A stretch of DNA of 64,000 nucleotides from NCBI RefSeq assembly GCF_032062135.1, contig NC_092863.1, forward strand, positions 16,487,470-16,551,469. Direction: 5' to 3'. How positions within the stretch are numbered: the first letter of the stretch is position 1; every line of letters starts with the position of its first letter. A model generated the notes under the pieces. That model was not told the origin of the DNA, made no database searches, and saw only the letters and a program-made list of their open reading frames with translations. The translations under genes were made by a program, and so were the position numbers. Below, piece by piece: positions 37,901 through 51,113 of the stretch. This DNA comes from Pyxicephalus adspersus (lineage: Eukaryota > Chordata > Amphibia > Anura > Pyxicephalidae).

Positions 37901-39642
37901 ATATTGCAGACTTTTGAAATGAAGAATATTTTGTTCGATGGTATGGAACAACTGCAGCAGTTCAGTAATGTGGCTATTGATCTAAAATTACAGACAAAAA
38001 CTTTGGAGACTGAACTGAGCAAACAAATGTCTATGGTAAGTCCTATTTCCTATTGAATAATCACTTACAGCTCATAACTGATCGATTTAAAGCATTCTGG
38101 AAAAAAAATATATTGATACAAGTGTATATAAATAGAGAAAAAATGGGAATACATCTGAGCTTACTGAACTGCATCAAGACGTGATTCATTATTATTTTCA
38201 ACATGCAAATTATGTAAATTAATAGAGCTCTGTATTTATTAACTTTTATATACTTAACCTATTTTTTAAATTCAAGGAAAATTGTTTTCTGGATATAATA
38301 CGGGATTTGCTGCCTTTCTGCTCTTGCCTGTTACTAATGGAGAGGGTTGTACTAAAGCTCAAAACTTGATACAAATCCTTTTAGCTGTGTAGCTACCTAT
38401 TTTCTTGGGATTTGGCTTTAAACATAGGAAATATTAGAAAAAGTGATAAAATTTTTTTTTTTGGTATTCTGCGTAATCCTCTGGACAAACACCTCCGTAT
38501 GCAGTTGTGTAACTTCCTGTTAGTCCTTTTGCTTCCTACATCATCAACCACATTCAAATTTCAAGGAAAATTTTGAATCTGATTGATCATTGAGAGAAAT
38601 TTCCTATTTTAAAGATTTTATTTCTGTGTGTGACACATCAAGGAAGGTGGAAATCCAGGACCACAGACAAATGGTATAGACGTCCGAACCAGCAATTAAA
38701 CGTATTACGTAGGTTGCTTTCCATTAATGAATCTCAGTTTTATGTTTTTTTTTTTTTTATTTGACATATCTCTGTTGTACTCATTAATTTATATTCTGGT
38801 TTTGATGTGCTTTAGGTGTCACTTTATGATTCCTCTTTGATGGAGATCAATGAATATTACAGTTCCCAGCTCAATCACCTGCAAGATATGATAGTGATGA
38901 CTGAAAACCAGGCAGAAGAAATACGTTCTAAGTTCAAACAAATAAGTAATGGGTATGAAATCTATGAAAATTTGAAGATCTGCCTTGAGAAGGAAATAGC
39001 CGCATACAAGAAGCTTCTTGAAGGACAGACAACGGAGTATGTATATTTGGTGTTACAACCAGAGCAGCAATGTAATAATTATTCCAGAGTTATTTATAAC
39101 ATCCTTTCCAATATTGACTTCATTCATAGCCCAAATAAATCAAAACCTCAAAGTTTAAGCATTTAAGTGTTTCTCAACCAGGGTTCCTCCAGAGACTGAT
39201 AGGGGTTTCTTAAGCAATGAGCAATTTGTACCTCTCATGTCAGTTTAGGTGACCCCAATGATCTTGTTGGCTATCTGTAGGCTTTGCATTGTTCCCACTG
39301 GCCAGCAATGTAAGAAGCATTTTTTCCACTGATCACCACACTAATATACTCTGATCTATGGATACACCAATTATAGCAGGGATTCCCATAAGGCGCGAAA
39401 ATTATTAAAGGGTTCCCCCATGTTAAAAAAAAGTAAAGAAACTTAGGTTTCAATATTTTCAATTACTGTGTCATTGCACTGCATATCTGTGATAATGATT
39501 CTCTTTAGTACATTCTACAATTTGTTAATTTCATGCGTTGTTCTTAGAAAAGTGTTATTTGTCTTTGGACCATTTGAGCTGACATAAATATTTGCTTTAT
39601 TCTAGATATCCTTTCTGTGCAATCAAAGAAGAAAGTAACTGA
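34974..39642 (+). CDS. Divergent, nearly tailless type I keratin (gene C)
   Basis: Exons: 34974-35468, 35996-36078, 36948-37104, 37569-37730, 37910-38035, 38816-39036, 39606-39642, giving 426 residues in seven exons. The head (about 1-102) is Ser/Tyr-rich and lacks the His/Gly pattern. The rod (about 103-414) opens FDEKKTMQSLNSRLASYLEN and ends with the altered helix-termination sequence EKEIAAYKKLLEGQT. The tail is only about a dozen residues (ends YPFCAIKEESN), as short as in K19. Inside the rod several normally conserved positions have changed, for example exon 5 begins TFEMKNILFDGMEQ rather than the usual SEELN. All splice sites and frames are intact, so it looks functional but fast-evolving. 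I do not recognise a specific orthologue. Acceptors of exon 3 (AAG) and donor of exon 3 (gttaga) are weak. Confidence 0.88.
37258..37370. repeat. Palindromic miniature element, degraded copy
   Basis: Contains ggcctgattttttaaagatc, then tccaagactgg, matching the left part of the element at 56286-56500. It lies in intron 3 of gene C. Confidence 0.5.
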
Positions 39643-40645
39643 TTCTAATGTTAAGAAGTTCCTACCCCTGAACTTCACGTCTACAACTTGTTCTTCTGTT
39701 CCTCACTTGTCTTTCATATATGTAAAGAGTGGTTTAGAAAGTTATGTATATATATTATTGGAGAGACAGGTTTCATTCATGGAAACATGAACTAAATCTT
39801 TTTTTCCACAACCCAGCCTCTGGTCATTTCACTTCTAGGTATGGTGAGACTATATGACTACTTCACAAAAGTATCTCTTCATGGAAATACAATTACTCTA
39901 CCATATGGCATAATATCTTGAACTCCTTTGATTGAGAAAACCCTAGGTAAAGAATGACCCAGAAATCTTCCTATGATGAAATGGACTATATCAATCTAAA
40001 AGAGTGAAAGATGTGCCGTTAATAAGTTCAGAAAGGAAGTTGGGAAATGCTGTGTGAAACACTTTAACTGTTAACCTTTATATCTCCTAATATCTCTGAC
40101 CAAGGCAGGACAAGTTCTCCTGTTGACGAAGCTCACCTTGGTGCCCACCGACCATAGTGGGGACATGATTTATGTGTACAATATGTTCAATGTGTACTTA
40201 AAACTTTTATATGTGTATGTGTACATTAGCTTTTGGATTGTATGTATATATACTGTATATATAATTAGCTCCAAACTGTTTTATCCATATATTACTTTCC
40301 AGAAGTAGAGATTCCATTTGGTTAAAATACATGTAATATATTTTTCTTTATTGATTTGTAAAAGCACTAACCTATTCTAATACTGTAATTAATCTGAAGG
40401 ACTAAATATCACCCATGTTAACTATATCACACATTCTCAATGCTTTTTATATTGTACTTTTAGACTATATGCACATTAATGTATACAGTGCATCCACTGC
40501 TGATCTTAGCTATGGTTTTGGTAGACTGTAATAATAGAAAGATCCATAAGGACAGACTGATGTTTAATAACCCAGAAAACCTCAAGCTAAACAGTATATA
40601 TTGAGAAAAGCCTACTGGTAGAACGTAGGGTTTTCATATGGCCAT

Positions 40646-40651
40646 AATAAA
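40646..40651 (+). terminator. Possible poly(A) signal of keratin gene C
   Basis: AATAAA lies about 1 kb after the stop codon. Other AATAAA words follow at about 41039 and 42176, so the choice is uncertain. Confidence 0.25.
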
Positions 40652-41551
40652 ACGGTCCTAAAATTTTCATATAGGGAAGATGATTGTAAATCAACTCGGA
40701 ACATTTTCTTAAGAACAAGTAACATGAACTGGTCAGTTTCTATCACTTCTCGTTACCTTCTATTTTTAAAGCTCATCAAAATGACTTTATCTATTCACAA
40801 TGAGTGTAGGCATTCGTTTTTTAGACATAACTGGTATAAGTACTTTAACTTATCCATGGCCAAGAATAGACAAAGTCAAAGGCAATCAAAACATAAGATC
40901 CTAACTAAAACATAGGTCTAATACAAACAATGTCCCTTTAAAACTAACCGCACATAGAACAATTTATATCCAAGTTACAGTTATAAAAACTTTTGCACAT
41001 AAATAACATACAGTGGAAATACCCCTGTACAAAAATAGAATAAATAAAGAAACTGTCATCATGGAGATTTAATATAAAAGGACATACACAGTGAGATGGA
41101 TGTAGGTAAGTGAGATGATAATGTAAAACTGGTAGGATTGCAGTAGAGAAATTAGTCACACCACCATTTGTGATGTCCCATTAAGTCTGGTGCTTATATC
41201 TTTGGTATTTGAAATGTATGTGTAACATTTTTTTAATTTGGGTACAGTAGGTGATAGTTATTACTCGTATATTCGGATGTATCCTATTAGGCAAATAAAA
41301 AGAGTGAATTGACCTAATAGGGACAGAGGGAGCAATAAAAACTTGGCAAGCTTTTTAATTCTTTCCTACTTTATTCAAATTAAAAAGAAAGTTCTAGGTT
41401 CACATACAACTTAACTGGCCACTTACAACACTATTGGCAGCTGTGTGCGCAACAACATCCATATCCATATTTTGGTTATTGCAGAGCTCCTTAACTCTAA
41501 CCCACTGCTGGAATAGTTTGGTCCTGTGAAATCCAAACTCTGCAGTACAAC

Positions 41552-41850
41552 CAGGGGTGTAGTGGGGCAGGCACGGTGGGCCCACTCCTATTTTGCAAAG
41601 GATTCTTTGGTGGTCCGCAGTCCCAGGAGAAGGACCCCACTGGAGGCGCACCGACCAGAGCTGCAGACCATGTCTCCCGTATGGAATTTCAGGGCGGTAG
41701 GGGGGTTGTCTCTCTGAACACAGCCCGCCCACTCTGCCATCGCAGGCTCAGAGCTGCAATGGGAGAGTGGGTGGGTTCTGGTATCATGCCATCACTCTGG
41801 GGGAAGTTTCGTCCCCTTTGAGTGACACATAGGCAGGGGTGGGAACGTAC
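41552..41850 (+). repeat. GC-rich dispersed repeat, copy 3
   Basis: Starts caggggtgtagtggggcagg and contains ttctttggtggtccgcagtc, ccagagctgcagacca and cccgcccactctgccatcg. Relatives are at 580-925 and 32497-32722. The caggggtg start suggests a hAT-related nonautonomous element. Confidence 0.6.
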
Positions 41851-43794
41851 CGTGCCCCCTTTTAATTTTTTAAGACTACACTTATGGGTACAACTACATA
41901 ATATAAAATCCTGCCTGCCCCAACAATTTGGCACCTTCAGCGCAAGTAGAAACAAAGATGCAAGAAGTGATGGAAATTTCTTTATCCTATCACAGATGTT
42001 GTAAAGACAACATTGTGAACCATGCTTGAAATTTGAGCACACATTCAGCATAGTGATACCAAACTGGGACATTGAACTACTTGAAGGACCATTGAGACAC
42101 TAAAATGTTAACTGACTGGCAAGAAAGCTTTGTATACTGTTATTTTTTCTATTCTGTATGTATGTATTATAATTCAATAAACTCTTCCTTCATAAACCAA
42201 AGTTTGATATATTTTTTTTATTTTTATGTTTTTTGATATTTAGTACAAACTTGATTCTACAAACCCAATGGCTACAAAAATTAATGCAGACAAAAAAAAA
42301 TCATACATGAAACATTTAGCAAACACTAAAGCTTTAGGATCTGAGGACTATTCTGTGGAATTTTACTATGGTTTCAGCATGATATTTTGATATTAAATTA
42401 TTATGTCATAGCATATGGCGACTATGAACTAGAATACCCTGTCCATGAAGCTTATATTTTATGATGGATATTTTATGCTCTTACCCTGGCATATAGGTCT
42501 GTATCTCTGTGTATATCACAAGACCGTGATGAGAAACCTACTGCCAAGTACTACACAGGACATATCTACAAAGCACATGATAGCAGGCCTGTAGCAACAA
42601 GATGGGCGGAGGGCCTCATGACTGGGGGAGTATAGAAGGCCGTACAGTGAGGGTTAAAAGTTCAGTAATGAGGGATGGCCTGGTAAGGCAGAGGAGAGAA
42701 GGACCGTGTGGCTGTGGAGGGTTAAAAGTTCAAGTGATGTGGTTATAAAGTTCAAAAATATAAAGTAAATGGGGACATGGAAATGTTTGGTTTGGGACAG
42801 TAAGGATAGCCTTGCATGACCCTTGGTTGTTGTGGAGGCTAAGCTGGAATATGGGGTCCGCTAACTGTCCCCGAGGCGGGGTATGAGCGCCTGGGGGGTC
42901 TGGCGGGGGAGTGGAGACAGCTGGATTACTACGGAGGATTGGTGACTTTCATGGACCTGCAGGAAGAATGGCTCCAATTTTATACTTAAAAATGTTATTA
43001 ATATAAAGATTGTTATGTTAAAAAATATGTTGTTAATAAAGGGGGCTGCTGTGGCCAATTTTCTTCCAAAATGTTGTAATAGTCCTTTGTGGGGTAAGTG
43101 GTTGTTGTGGGGTTCGATTAATTGGTTACAGCAGGAAGGACTTCTTATGCTGTACCCTAGTCAAGTATTCCTGTAAATTCTGGTTTTAAGGAGGAAAATG
43201 TTTTGCTATCTCATGGTGGTATCCTAACATTACAAAAATTTAGGATCAAGTGATTAGATATATCACCAAGATCACAAACATTATAGTGTGTGTCTTACCA
43301 AATATTATATCAGCAACTCATCCACGCATACTACCTCGACGCAACTGTCTCTTAGCAGATCGATGCTCTATAAAACAGGAGTAATTATTCCCTAATGCCT
43401 CAACTGTAAGCAAACTGAAGCAAGATCTAACACATTTAAAATAATTTGGAACAAACAAACAAAACATAAAAGTTTTAGGACAAAACACTTTTTCAGAGAT
43501 GGCTTACCTTTATTGGTTGAACCTTTAACAAACATGAGTTACGTACAATATTATCTACTTTTTTATATCACCTTCTATGCTCTGGAGAAGTATTACAGAG
43601 CAATACATAATTACACAAATATACTAGATTTTTTCAACTTTTTTACCCCTTAAAATAATTTATTAAACCTCAGGGGATCCCCACTAAAATCATTGGGGGT
43701 CAGTGGAAAAAAACTCCTGGTTTGGTGAGCAAAGGAAACAATGTAACCCTACAATGGTGACCAGAATATCTCCTTTTATTAGACCCCTAAAAAC

Positions 43795-44990
43795 TTAAAG
43801 AGGAACTAAACCCAAAAGTGCAAAAAAAAAAAACACTTACCTTCAATCCTGCAGGGCAGTCTGATCCCTCGGGGGGTGTCCTGCATCTGGCCTCACGTTG
43901 TCCTGGCATCCGTCCCAGAGCCAGCGCTCTGGACACCGCCATCTTCTCTTCTTCTTCCTGTTCTTCATCCTACATCACCCAACTCAAGCGCGGGATCGAG
44001 TGACGTAGTATGAAAAAAGAAATTGGCTGATCTCACTGCGCATGCGTGAGATCGGCAAATGTTTCACTTTGTGCAGAAAGGCTTCTTCTGCCCATGCGCA
44101 GAAGGAGCGCCCAACAGCCTACCGGGATGCGTGACGTAGGTTTAAGGAACTTACCTTCCCAGCGAGCCTGTGGCGCCCCTGGGGATCACAACTGGCGAGG
44201 GAGACTCTGCTGCAGCAGGCAGCATGGCCAAGGCTGCTGCCCTGCTCGCAGCATGTCTCTCCCAGCAGGTGGAGGGATCCGTTCTAGTCGAACTACTGTT
44301 CGGCCAGGCGACATCCCCAGCATCCCCATGGATGTGAACAGAGAAAGTCTTGTTCTCAGCACTCCTGCGGATGTGCAAAATAGGGCACGCAGGGCGGGAC
44401 ATAGTTTGAATTCGCCACAGGGGATTCAGTTATCCTCCAATCAAATTGGGCACTCTGGCCATTTAAGGGGAACCTGTCCTGAACACAATTGCCCGCTATA
44501 AGCCTCTGTGTGTACAGTGTGCTTGGGTCCTGTTGTGTCGTTACCAATAGCAGCCCGGTCTGATACCTGATTCTGCCTGAACTCCGCCTTCCCTGACCTT
44601 GGATTGTTTGTGACTACTCTTGCCTGCTGCCTGCCCTGACCTCGGATTGTTCCTGACCTGCCCTGCCTTACACTGCTGTACCACTTACCGGACTGATCCT
44701 CTGTGAATAACCCTTGCCTTGTTTTATGACGACAATAAAGCTTGACAAAAGGATTCTTGGAGTTGGCTGTGGTTTGTGTGCCAAGGCGCATTACAGTAGG
44801 TATCCTCGGAGGCTTTGCTCTCTCATTCATTCTTGACTGCCTAGGCGATCGAGAATTAGGGGGTGGTGCTGCACCCTTTTTTTTAAAAAAAAGTGTGTTA
44901 TACCTGGAAAAAAAAAACGTTTTACCTTACATAAAAGAGTTGTCTACCCTTCTATGTAAAGTGAAAATTCTGAGTTTAGGTACACTTTAA
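43795..44990. mobile_element. TTAA-flanked element with nested repeat
   Basis: TTAA at 43795-43798 and 44987-44990 bounds imperfect inverted ends (aaagaggaactaaaccc on the left; the complement of the right end reads aaagtgtacctaaactc). TTAA plus an AAAG start fits Kolobok-type elements. A GC-rich block inside (about 44130-44780) looks like a separate insertion, with gtagg on both sides as a possible 5-bp duplication. Confidence 0.6.
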
Positions 44991-45550
44991 TTGGAGTCAC
45001 ATATCTGGCTTTTCCAAGTGGTGCTGAAACCAGAACTTTGTAGGCATCATCAATGGAAGGTCCATCAGCCACAGTTCAAGGAACCCCTAGCAACTTCTGG
45101 AGGAACCCTGGCTAAGAATCACAAGGCTATACATATTATGCTCTAGAGACACTTGATATTTGTTAGTCACTATGGTGAGCTACAAACTGACTCATTTCTG
45201 TCAATGTTTTTAAATATTTAATTTCATACCAACGCTGCATTACCAAATCATTTGATGATTTATTTCAGGAAAACCTTTTGACCTGTAAAGCCTAGCTGTC
45301 TAACTTAGTGGTCATGGAATGCAATGTATCCTACTCACACTGTACACACCACAATCGAAACTCGACAGTAGATGTATGTGAAAATTGTAGGATGCTGACT
45401 TAATGGTTTAATGCTGGTTTAATGTTTTAATGATGAAATGATACTCGGGTTTTGAAATGAATCATCTCTGTTTTTATACAATATTTCTAAAAACAGTTTA
45501 ATTTAGTAATATAAATTTTATTTCATTTACTTTTAAAGCAGATGAATACA

Positions 45551-45715
45551 ATAAGCCTGATTTATTAAAGCTCTCCATGTCTGGAAAAGATAGACTATCA
45601 TGGAAGAACATGGGTGATCCACCAAACCTGGAATGGGTTTCTTAAAACTGATTTGGTAATATTTGGTAATTGTTTTCAGTCTTGGACCAGATCCATTCTA
45701 GGTTTGTACATTTTG
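45551..45715. repeat. Palindromic miniature element, truncated copy
   Basis: Contains aagcctgatttattaaagct, ctccatgtctgg, gggtgatccaccaaacctgg and later ggaccagatccattctaggt. This matches the left arm and centre of the element at 56286-56500; the right arm is missing. Confidence 0.65.
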
Positions 45716-46629
45716 ATAGAACAAATATACACACAAAAAAAGTTTGGGGTTAATATACACTTTAGCTAGTTAACCCACCAAATTATTATTAACATATGAG
45801 AGCTCGCTAGCATAGTGAAACATGTATAGCTATGTTACAAACTAAATGATCTAAAAACACTCACAATCAATTATTTTTGACTTATTGGTCACCATATGCC
45901 AATGTCTAAACCAAAAAAAAAATTGAAGTTGAATCATGAAGATAATCAAACACTTTATCTGCTACTATAATTATTAAATGGCCATATCAGCACCAAGTTA
46001 GATGTACTATATGCCAAATTTTAATTTACCAATTCTAATTTGCTAGACAATCTTGTATTGTAGGATACACATAAACATATTAATACATAATTTTCTAAAA
46101 GCCTGCAGTAAAAACAGGCACATATACATGGGATTTAAACTATGGCCACAAGTATGTGTTGGGAACAATTGCCAAGTACTCCCTGGCATGTTAGAAACAT
46201 ACATGGAATACATAGAGTTCAAAGAAAAACATAGTTGCCAAACTGATCATGAGCTATATTATAGGGTGGTGCATTCTCTTTTGGCTGTAGCATACCAACA
46301 TATAGATATTTGGTACCAAATAGATGTGGTACCTTATACAATGTATTATCTAGGGCAGATAGTGGCCCTTTTAGGTTTCAGGATGGCAAAGCTGACTTCA
46401 GAAGACAGTTTCGGACTGTTTAAAAGAAGTACAATTGACAGGGTGTGTTAACTACATCCCTTTGATACTTAAAATATGCTTTAATTCTTCAATCAGATGA
46501 CACACTAATCCCAATAAGGAGGCTTTGTTGGTGATGCTTTTTTTTGAGTCAGATGCTTGAGTAACATAAATGGAATATGAAGCACATAAAATGCCTATAA
46601 ACTGTTCTAATGTCACTCACGTGCCCGTG

Positions 46630-46637
46630 TATATAAG
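46630..46637 (+). promoter_or_regulatory. TATA box of keratin gene D
   Basis: TATATAAG lies 104 bp before the ATG at 46734. Confidence 0.65.
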
Positions 46638-46733
46638 GAGCTTGCAGAGGCGACAGAGGCAATCACTCTTCTGTCTCCTGTCTAATATCAACTTCCATTC
46701 TATCCTTACAGCCGTTTTTGACTGTCAAGAACC

Positions 46734-49700
46734 ATGAGCCACAGCAACATCCACTCATCTTCCAGATCTCTCATCAACGTTTGCCATACTGGTGGTCAAA
46801 AAGCTTCTAGCCACATTTCTTCTCTTAATCATGGAGGCCTGCATACCGTCCATCACAAAAGTTCCTCAATTTCCCACCATGGTGGTCAGTACAGAAAACC
46901 TAGTATTCATGGAAAAACCACTAGGGTCTCCTTTTCCTCTCATTCTTCCTCTGGCCATGGACATGGATTAAGAAGTGGGCATGGTGGTCATGGAAGTAAC
47001 TTATCAGTCTCTGGAGGACATCACTGGAAGAATGTTGGTCTTCTCAGCATCAACGAGAAAGAGACCATGCAACATCTTAATCAACGTCTGTCATCCTATT
47101 TGGAGAAGGTTCATTCTCTAGAACAAGAAAATGCCCAGCTGGAGAAAAAGATATCTGAATGGTATGCCAACAATGCCCCCAGTACATTGCCTGACTCCAG
47201 TCATTACTTGCGCACTATTCAAGACTTACAGAACCAGGTAAAATAATTACATATAGGTTAGGAAACAATGCAGAACATTGCATATCAAACACTGAAGTTT
47301 AATTGCTATGTATTTCTACTTTTTTTAGGTTTTTACCGCTAATGTGGACAATGCCCGAATTATTTTGCAAATAGACAATGCCCAGCTAGCTGCAGATGAC
47401 TTAAAAAGCAAGTAAGTGACTATATTTATTTATTATATACAACTGTAAAGAATTATAAGTCCTGTTATATTTTTATTTAAGTTTTTTTGCTGTCTACTGG
47501 GGCCCCTATGTACTTTACTAATGTCACTAATAGAGGTACCCGAACAGTAAAATTCTGATTTGGATCAAATTTGATGCTAAAATTCCAAGACTGCTGGCAT
47601 ACTACAGCTGCTAGATTGACTGAGCCCTTTTATACCTGTCAACGACTGGTAATCCTTACAGAAGGGGTATTGTTTATGTTTACAGCAGTTTAGAATTCAC
47701 TTTACTTTATAGAGATTTGCTCTTCTTGCTGCAAACAAAATGAAGGCAGATGAGCTTTGGAGAGGTTTGCCATCCTAGGTTTCTGAGATTTTGTTTGTTT
47801 TAACAATATAGAACCCAATTAAAGTACTTAATGATATTTACTGACATTTGTGTTCCCAATGGGTAGAATTTTCCTTATTTCCTAGGAGAAACTAAGAAAA
47901 CATCTCACTTATTGGGACACAGTCCCATTTAAAAGTACATTTTTAGTAGAATAAGGAAGAGTTAGAAATTCTCATACTACTTTATTGCTAAACATATTAT
48001 TACCTGATGTATTTTGACAATGAGCCCTGGGATTCATTCTGCATAATAAGTAGCAGATCACATATTTTTGCTCAAGTGATTTTCCATAACATATAGTTTT
48101 TACTATTCCATCATGTAGATATGAGATGGAATTCAGCTTGAGAAACAGTGTTGAAGCAGATGTTGGTGGCCTTCGAAAAGCCCTTGAAGATCTCAACATG
48201 CAAATGCAGGACTTAGAGATACAAGTTCGCTGCCTCCAGGAAGAACTTCTCCAATTAAAGAAAAACCACGAAGAGGTAAAAACAAAAGAAAATCTGTGTA
48301 CCAAAAATAATGAAATGCTTTTGTCTGCATATTAAACAATACCTTATGTACCCTTTAGGAGGTGAACTCTTTGAGAGCACAGTTGGGTGCAAGAGTCAAC
48401 GTGGAGGTAGAAGCCGCTCCATCTGTAGATCTAAACAAATCCCTGGCCGAGGTCAGAGAGCAATATGAGAATCTTATGGAGAGGAACCTCAGAGAGGTTG
48501 AGAGTATTTTCCTTGCAAGAGTAAGTCAAAATTTTCACTTTAACTGTATACTATTTTATCTTTTATAATATTTAGTTTAAGCCTAACAAAAATGATTTGT
48601 TATAAACAACAAGAATTTATATTTATTTTATTTTGGTTATAATACATTTAAAGCTCATGCAGGTTGCATAGTTCATGCAGGCTGACAAGGTACTTTTTCT
48701 CCCCATAAGCAACATAGAACACCAGGATTGAAATACATTCTCCAGCAAGCCATTTCCACTAGCTACATAACCATCTTTGCATAGTAAGGTTATTAAACTT
48801 TTTCCTACCCATTTCTATCCTCAGCATGCCATCATAGGTAACTGTCACAATTGATAACACTTCTCCATATTCATTTTAGGGATACTATTTTGCAGCAATG
48901 GGCTCCATTATTCACTGAATGCACCGAGCTTGAGAATAGGTTACAGGCATTGGATATGGAATCCAACAGCAAAGTTATTGGCACATGAATCGGATTGCAC
49001 ATTTTGTTCAGTGATCAAATGTTTTTTTCCTAGCCAGGCTGAGGGGTATTATATGCCTTAAAAGTCCCTTTTCTCTGTGCATTCCAAACAGGCTGAGGGA
49101 TAGGCAGAATAATGGTCTTCAGCAGTAGGAGGGGGTGTAAATGGGGGGCACATTTTGGCCTTTTGGGTGCTAAGGACCTTCTGCCATCACTGCCTAGTAT
49201 CTCGGATATCACAATCGCTCTTGTACACAGTGATACACAGATCATGTCCTTTAATCCACCTGTACAGAGGCATCAACAACCTATTCACAAGGTTTAACAC
49301 ATGGTAAATTGTATATATATATATATATATATATCATATTAAGTTGTAAGGTGCCTAAAGTTCTTTTTCCTTCTTGAAGAGTGCCGAGCTTAACCGTGAG
49401 GTGTCTTCTGGTGCTGAACAGCTGCAGACAGTTAGTAATGAGCTCACTGACTTGAAACGAACCATACAGACTCTAGAAATTGAGCTGCAGAGCCAACTGA
49501 GCATGGTAAGTTACAGTCTATTATTAGATTTTTTTCTGTTGAAGTGACCTATCTCCAAATTTTGAACCATTGACTATCTCACTCTAGAAATCGGCCCTGG
49601 AGTGCAGTTTGGCAGAGACAGAAGCAACATTTGGCTCTCAGCTATCCCAGCTACAGACTCTCATTGATAACGTAGAGAGTCAGCTTGGCCAGATCCGATC

Positions 49701-50955
49701 AGACCTGGAACGTCAGATCCATGAATACAAGATTCTTATGGACCAGAAGACCCTCTTGGAGATGGAGATTGCTACATACAAAAATCTGCTAGATGGCCAT
49801 GACATTCAGTATGTAAAATCATCTCTTTAATATTGACTTAAAGCAAGCATATATACTATACTGTGTGCAATAAAATGAAAGAATTGTAATGTATATAGAA
49901 AATAAGTATGATTTAGGGATATAATTTAAAATATGATTTCAAATACACTGATAACTTCACTTCGTAATGCCCTAATAATGGATCTCATAACAGTTGCTAT
50001 GCCATTTTTATACTGTTGGCTATGCTCAATGGTAATCCATTTTATTTTTTTGTATTACAGTGTTCCACTTCATCATGGCACAGATCATAATGAAAGTAAG
50101 TAAGATGTGTTTGAATACGTCCTGATACAAGTTATTGTTAGCAAAAACAGTGCAATACAATTTTACCACATTTGTATTGCATGCAACCTCATCAATCACA
50201 TTATTGTAGAGCTCAACTGAAGTCAGCATACAAATGCCTGAGCCATGTACCAAATGTACCTTTACCTCACTCTGTACTTTTGTTTTAATTTACAGTTAAA
50301 ATCTTTAAACTTGTCTTTTTATATGCATTAAGTTAGCCAGTTCCACTGTAAATGGTCAGTCCCTGCTCCTTTTTTGCCTTGAGTTGAAGGCTTGTCATTG
50401 TTCAGTTCAGGCAATGTATAGACTGTAAAGTTCGTTCAATAACATATCCCTGAGGAAGCCTAATCGTGGCGAAACGCGTTGGAGTTTATACGACAATATA
50501 CGGTCGGAATCTGTATGACACTATACGGTCATTTTGTATACTGTATATATTTAGAAGCACCTTGTATAGTATGAAAAACCTAAGTCCTGTGGCTTAACAA
50601 TAGGACCTAGGTAAAATACATATACCTGTTGATTGTAATTATGTATTGATCAAATATGTACAAATACATAATTATTATTTTGCATCAAACAGTGAGCCTC
50701 AAACCTCTTTCTTTCCGTTCTCTTCGCTGATATACATAACAGTTCAGCAGAGATGACATTTTAACATCATAGCTGCCTGTAGTTGGTGGATCCTACAGAA
50801 CCCTTCCTTTATTAGTTGGAACTAGCTGACACCATAAAAGTAATACTGCAATATACAGACAGTAGGATTTAGATTTAATTATGAAATAGTATCTAATTAC
50901 TTCTTATATGTAACTTATCTTTTTTTCATCAGAATCACACCACAGCAAATGTTAA
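46734..50955 (+). CDS. Type I keratin with His-rich head and C-terminal Cys (gene D)
   Basis: Exons: 46734-47237, 47329-47411, 48119-48275, 48359-48520, 49380-49505, 49588-49808, 50061-50095, 50933-50955, giving 436 residues. The start has a good context (accATGa). The head (about 1-105) has 18 His in its first 100 residues plus Ser/Gly, and keeps a [16 protein letters not shown] remnant of the keratin head motif. The rod (about 106-417) opens [20 protein letters not shown] and ends [15 protein letters not shown]; the final YKNLL departs from the usual YRRLL/YKRLL. The tail of about 18 residues is His-rich and ends SHHSKC. Closest to gene E by rod sequence ([16 protein letters not shown]). 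The exon 5 acceptor is AAG. Introns are short, so this is the most compact gene of the five. Confidence 0.93.
49312..49334. repeat. (AT)n microsatellite
   Basis: Short alternating AT run in intron 4 of gene D, about 45 bp before the exon 5 acceptor. Confidence 0.9.
50447..50722 (+). repeat. GAAACG-motif repeat, copy D
   Basis: Contains ccctgaggaagcc, then gtggcgaaacgcgttggag, the cleanest copy of the motif. About 215-275 bp downstream lie catcaaacagtgagcctcaa and a pyrimidine tract like those after copy A. It lies in intron 7 of gene D. Confidence 0.55.
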
Positions 50956-51107
50956 AGATAACCAAGAAATGCCAACCTGCATCCCAGTGAACCTTGTATC
51001 CAACAAAATCTTCTGAACTCAGCTGGACAAATTACATTTTTCTGCTAAATCTCCTCTATTCTTGTGAATCTGTTTTTTTTCTTTAGTCTTGTAGTGTAAA
51101 GCAAGTT

Positions 51108-51113
51108 AATAAA
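51108..51113 (+). terminator. Poly(A) signal of keratin gene D
   Basis: AATAAA lies 153 bp after the stop codon, followed by ggtgaggccattgaaatttg. Confidence 0.7.

Larger units (their letters stand above)
40660..46620. other. Spacer between keratin genes C and D
   Basis: About 6 kb without a supportable gene. It holds the GC-rich repeat at 41552-41850, a G-rich block at 42590-42960 of unknown origin, a TTAA-flanked element with a nested repeat at 43795-44990, and a copy of the palindromic element at 45551-45715. A 132-codon open frame at 46053-46451 resembles nothing I know. The rest is AT-rich. Confidence 0.55.

Noticed and set aside
44046..44830. Overlapping open frames on both strands in a GC-rich block
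   Set aside because: The block is a nested repeat inside a TTAA element; frames on both strands without domains are not genes.
46053..46451. 132-codon open frame just upstream of gene D
   Set aside because: No family resemblance, and it ends shortly before the gene D promoter. Without conservation it cannot be supported.
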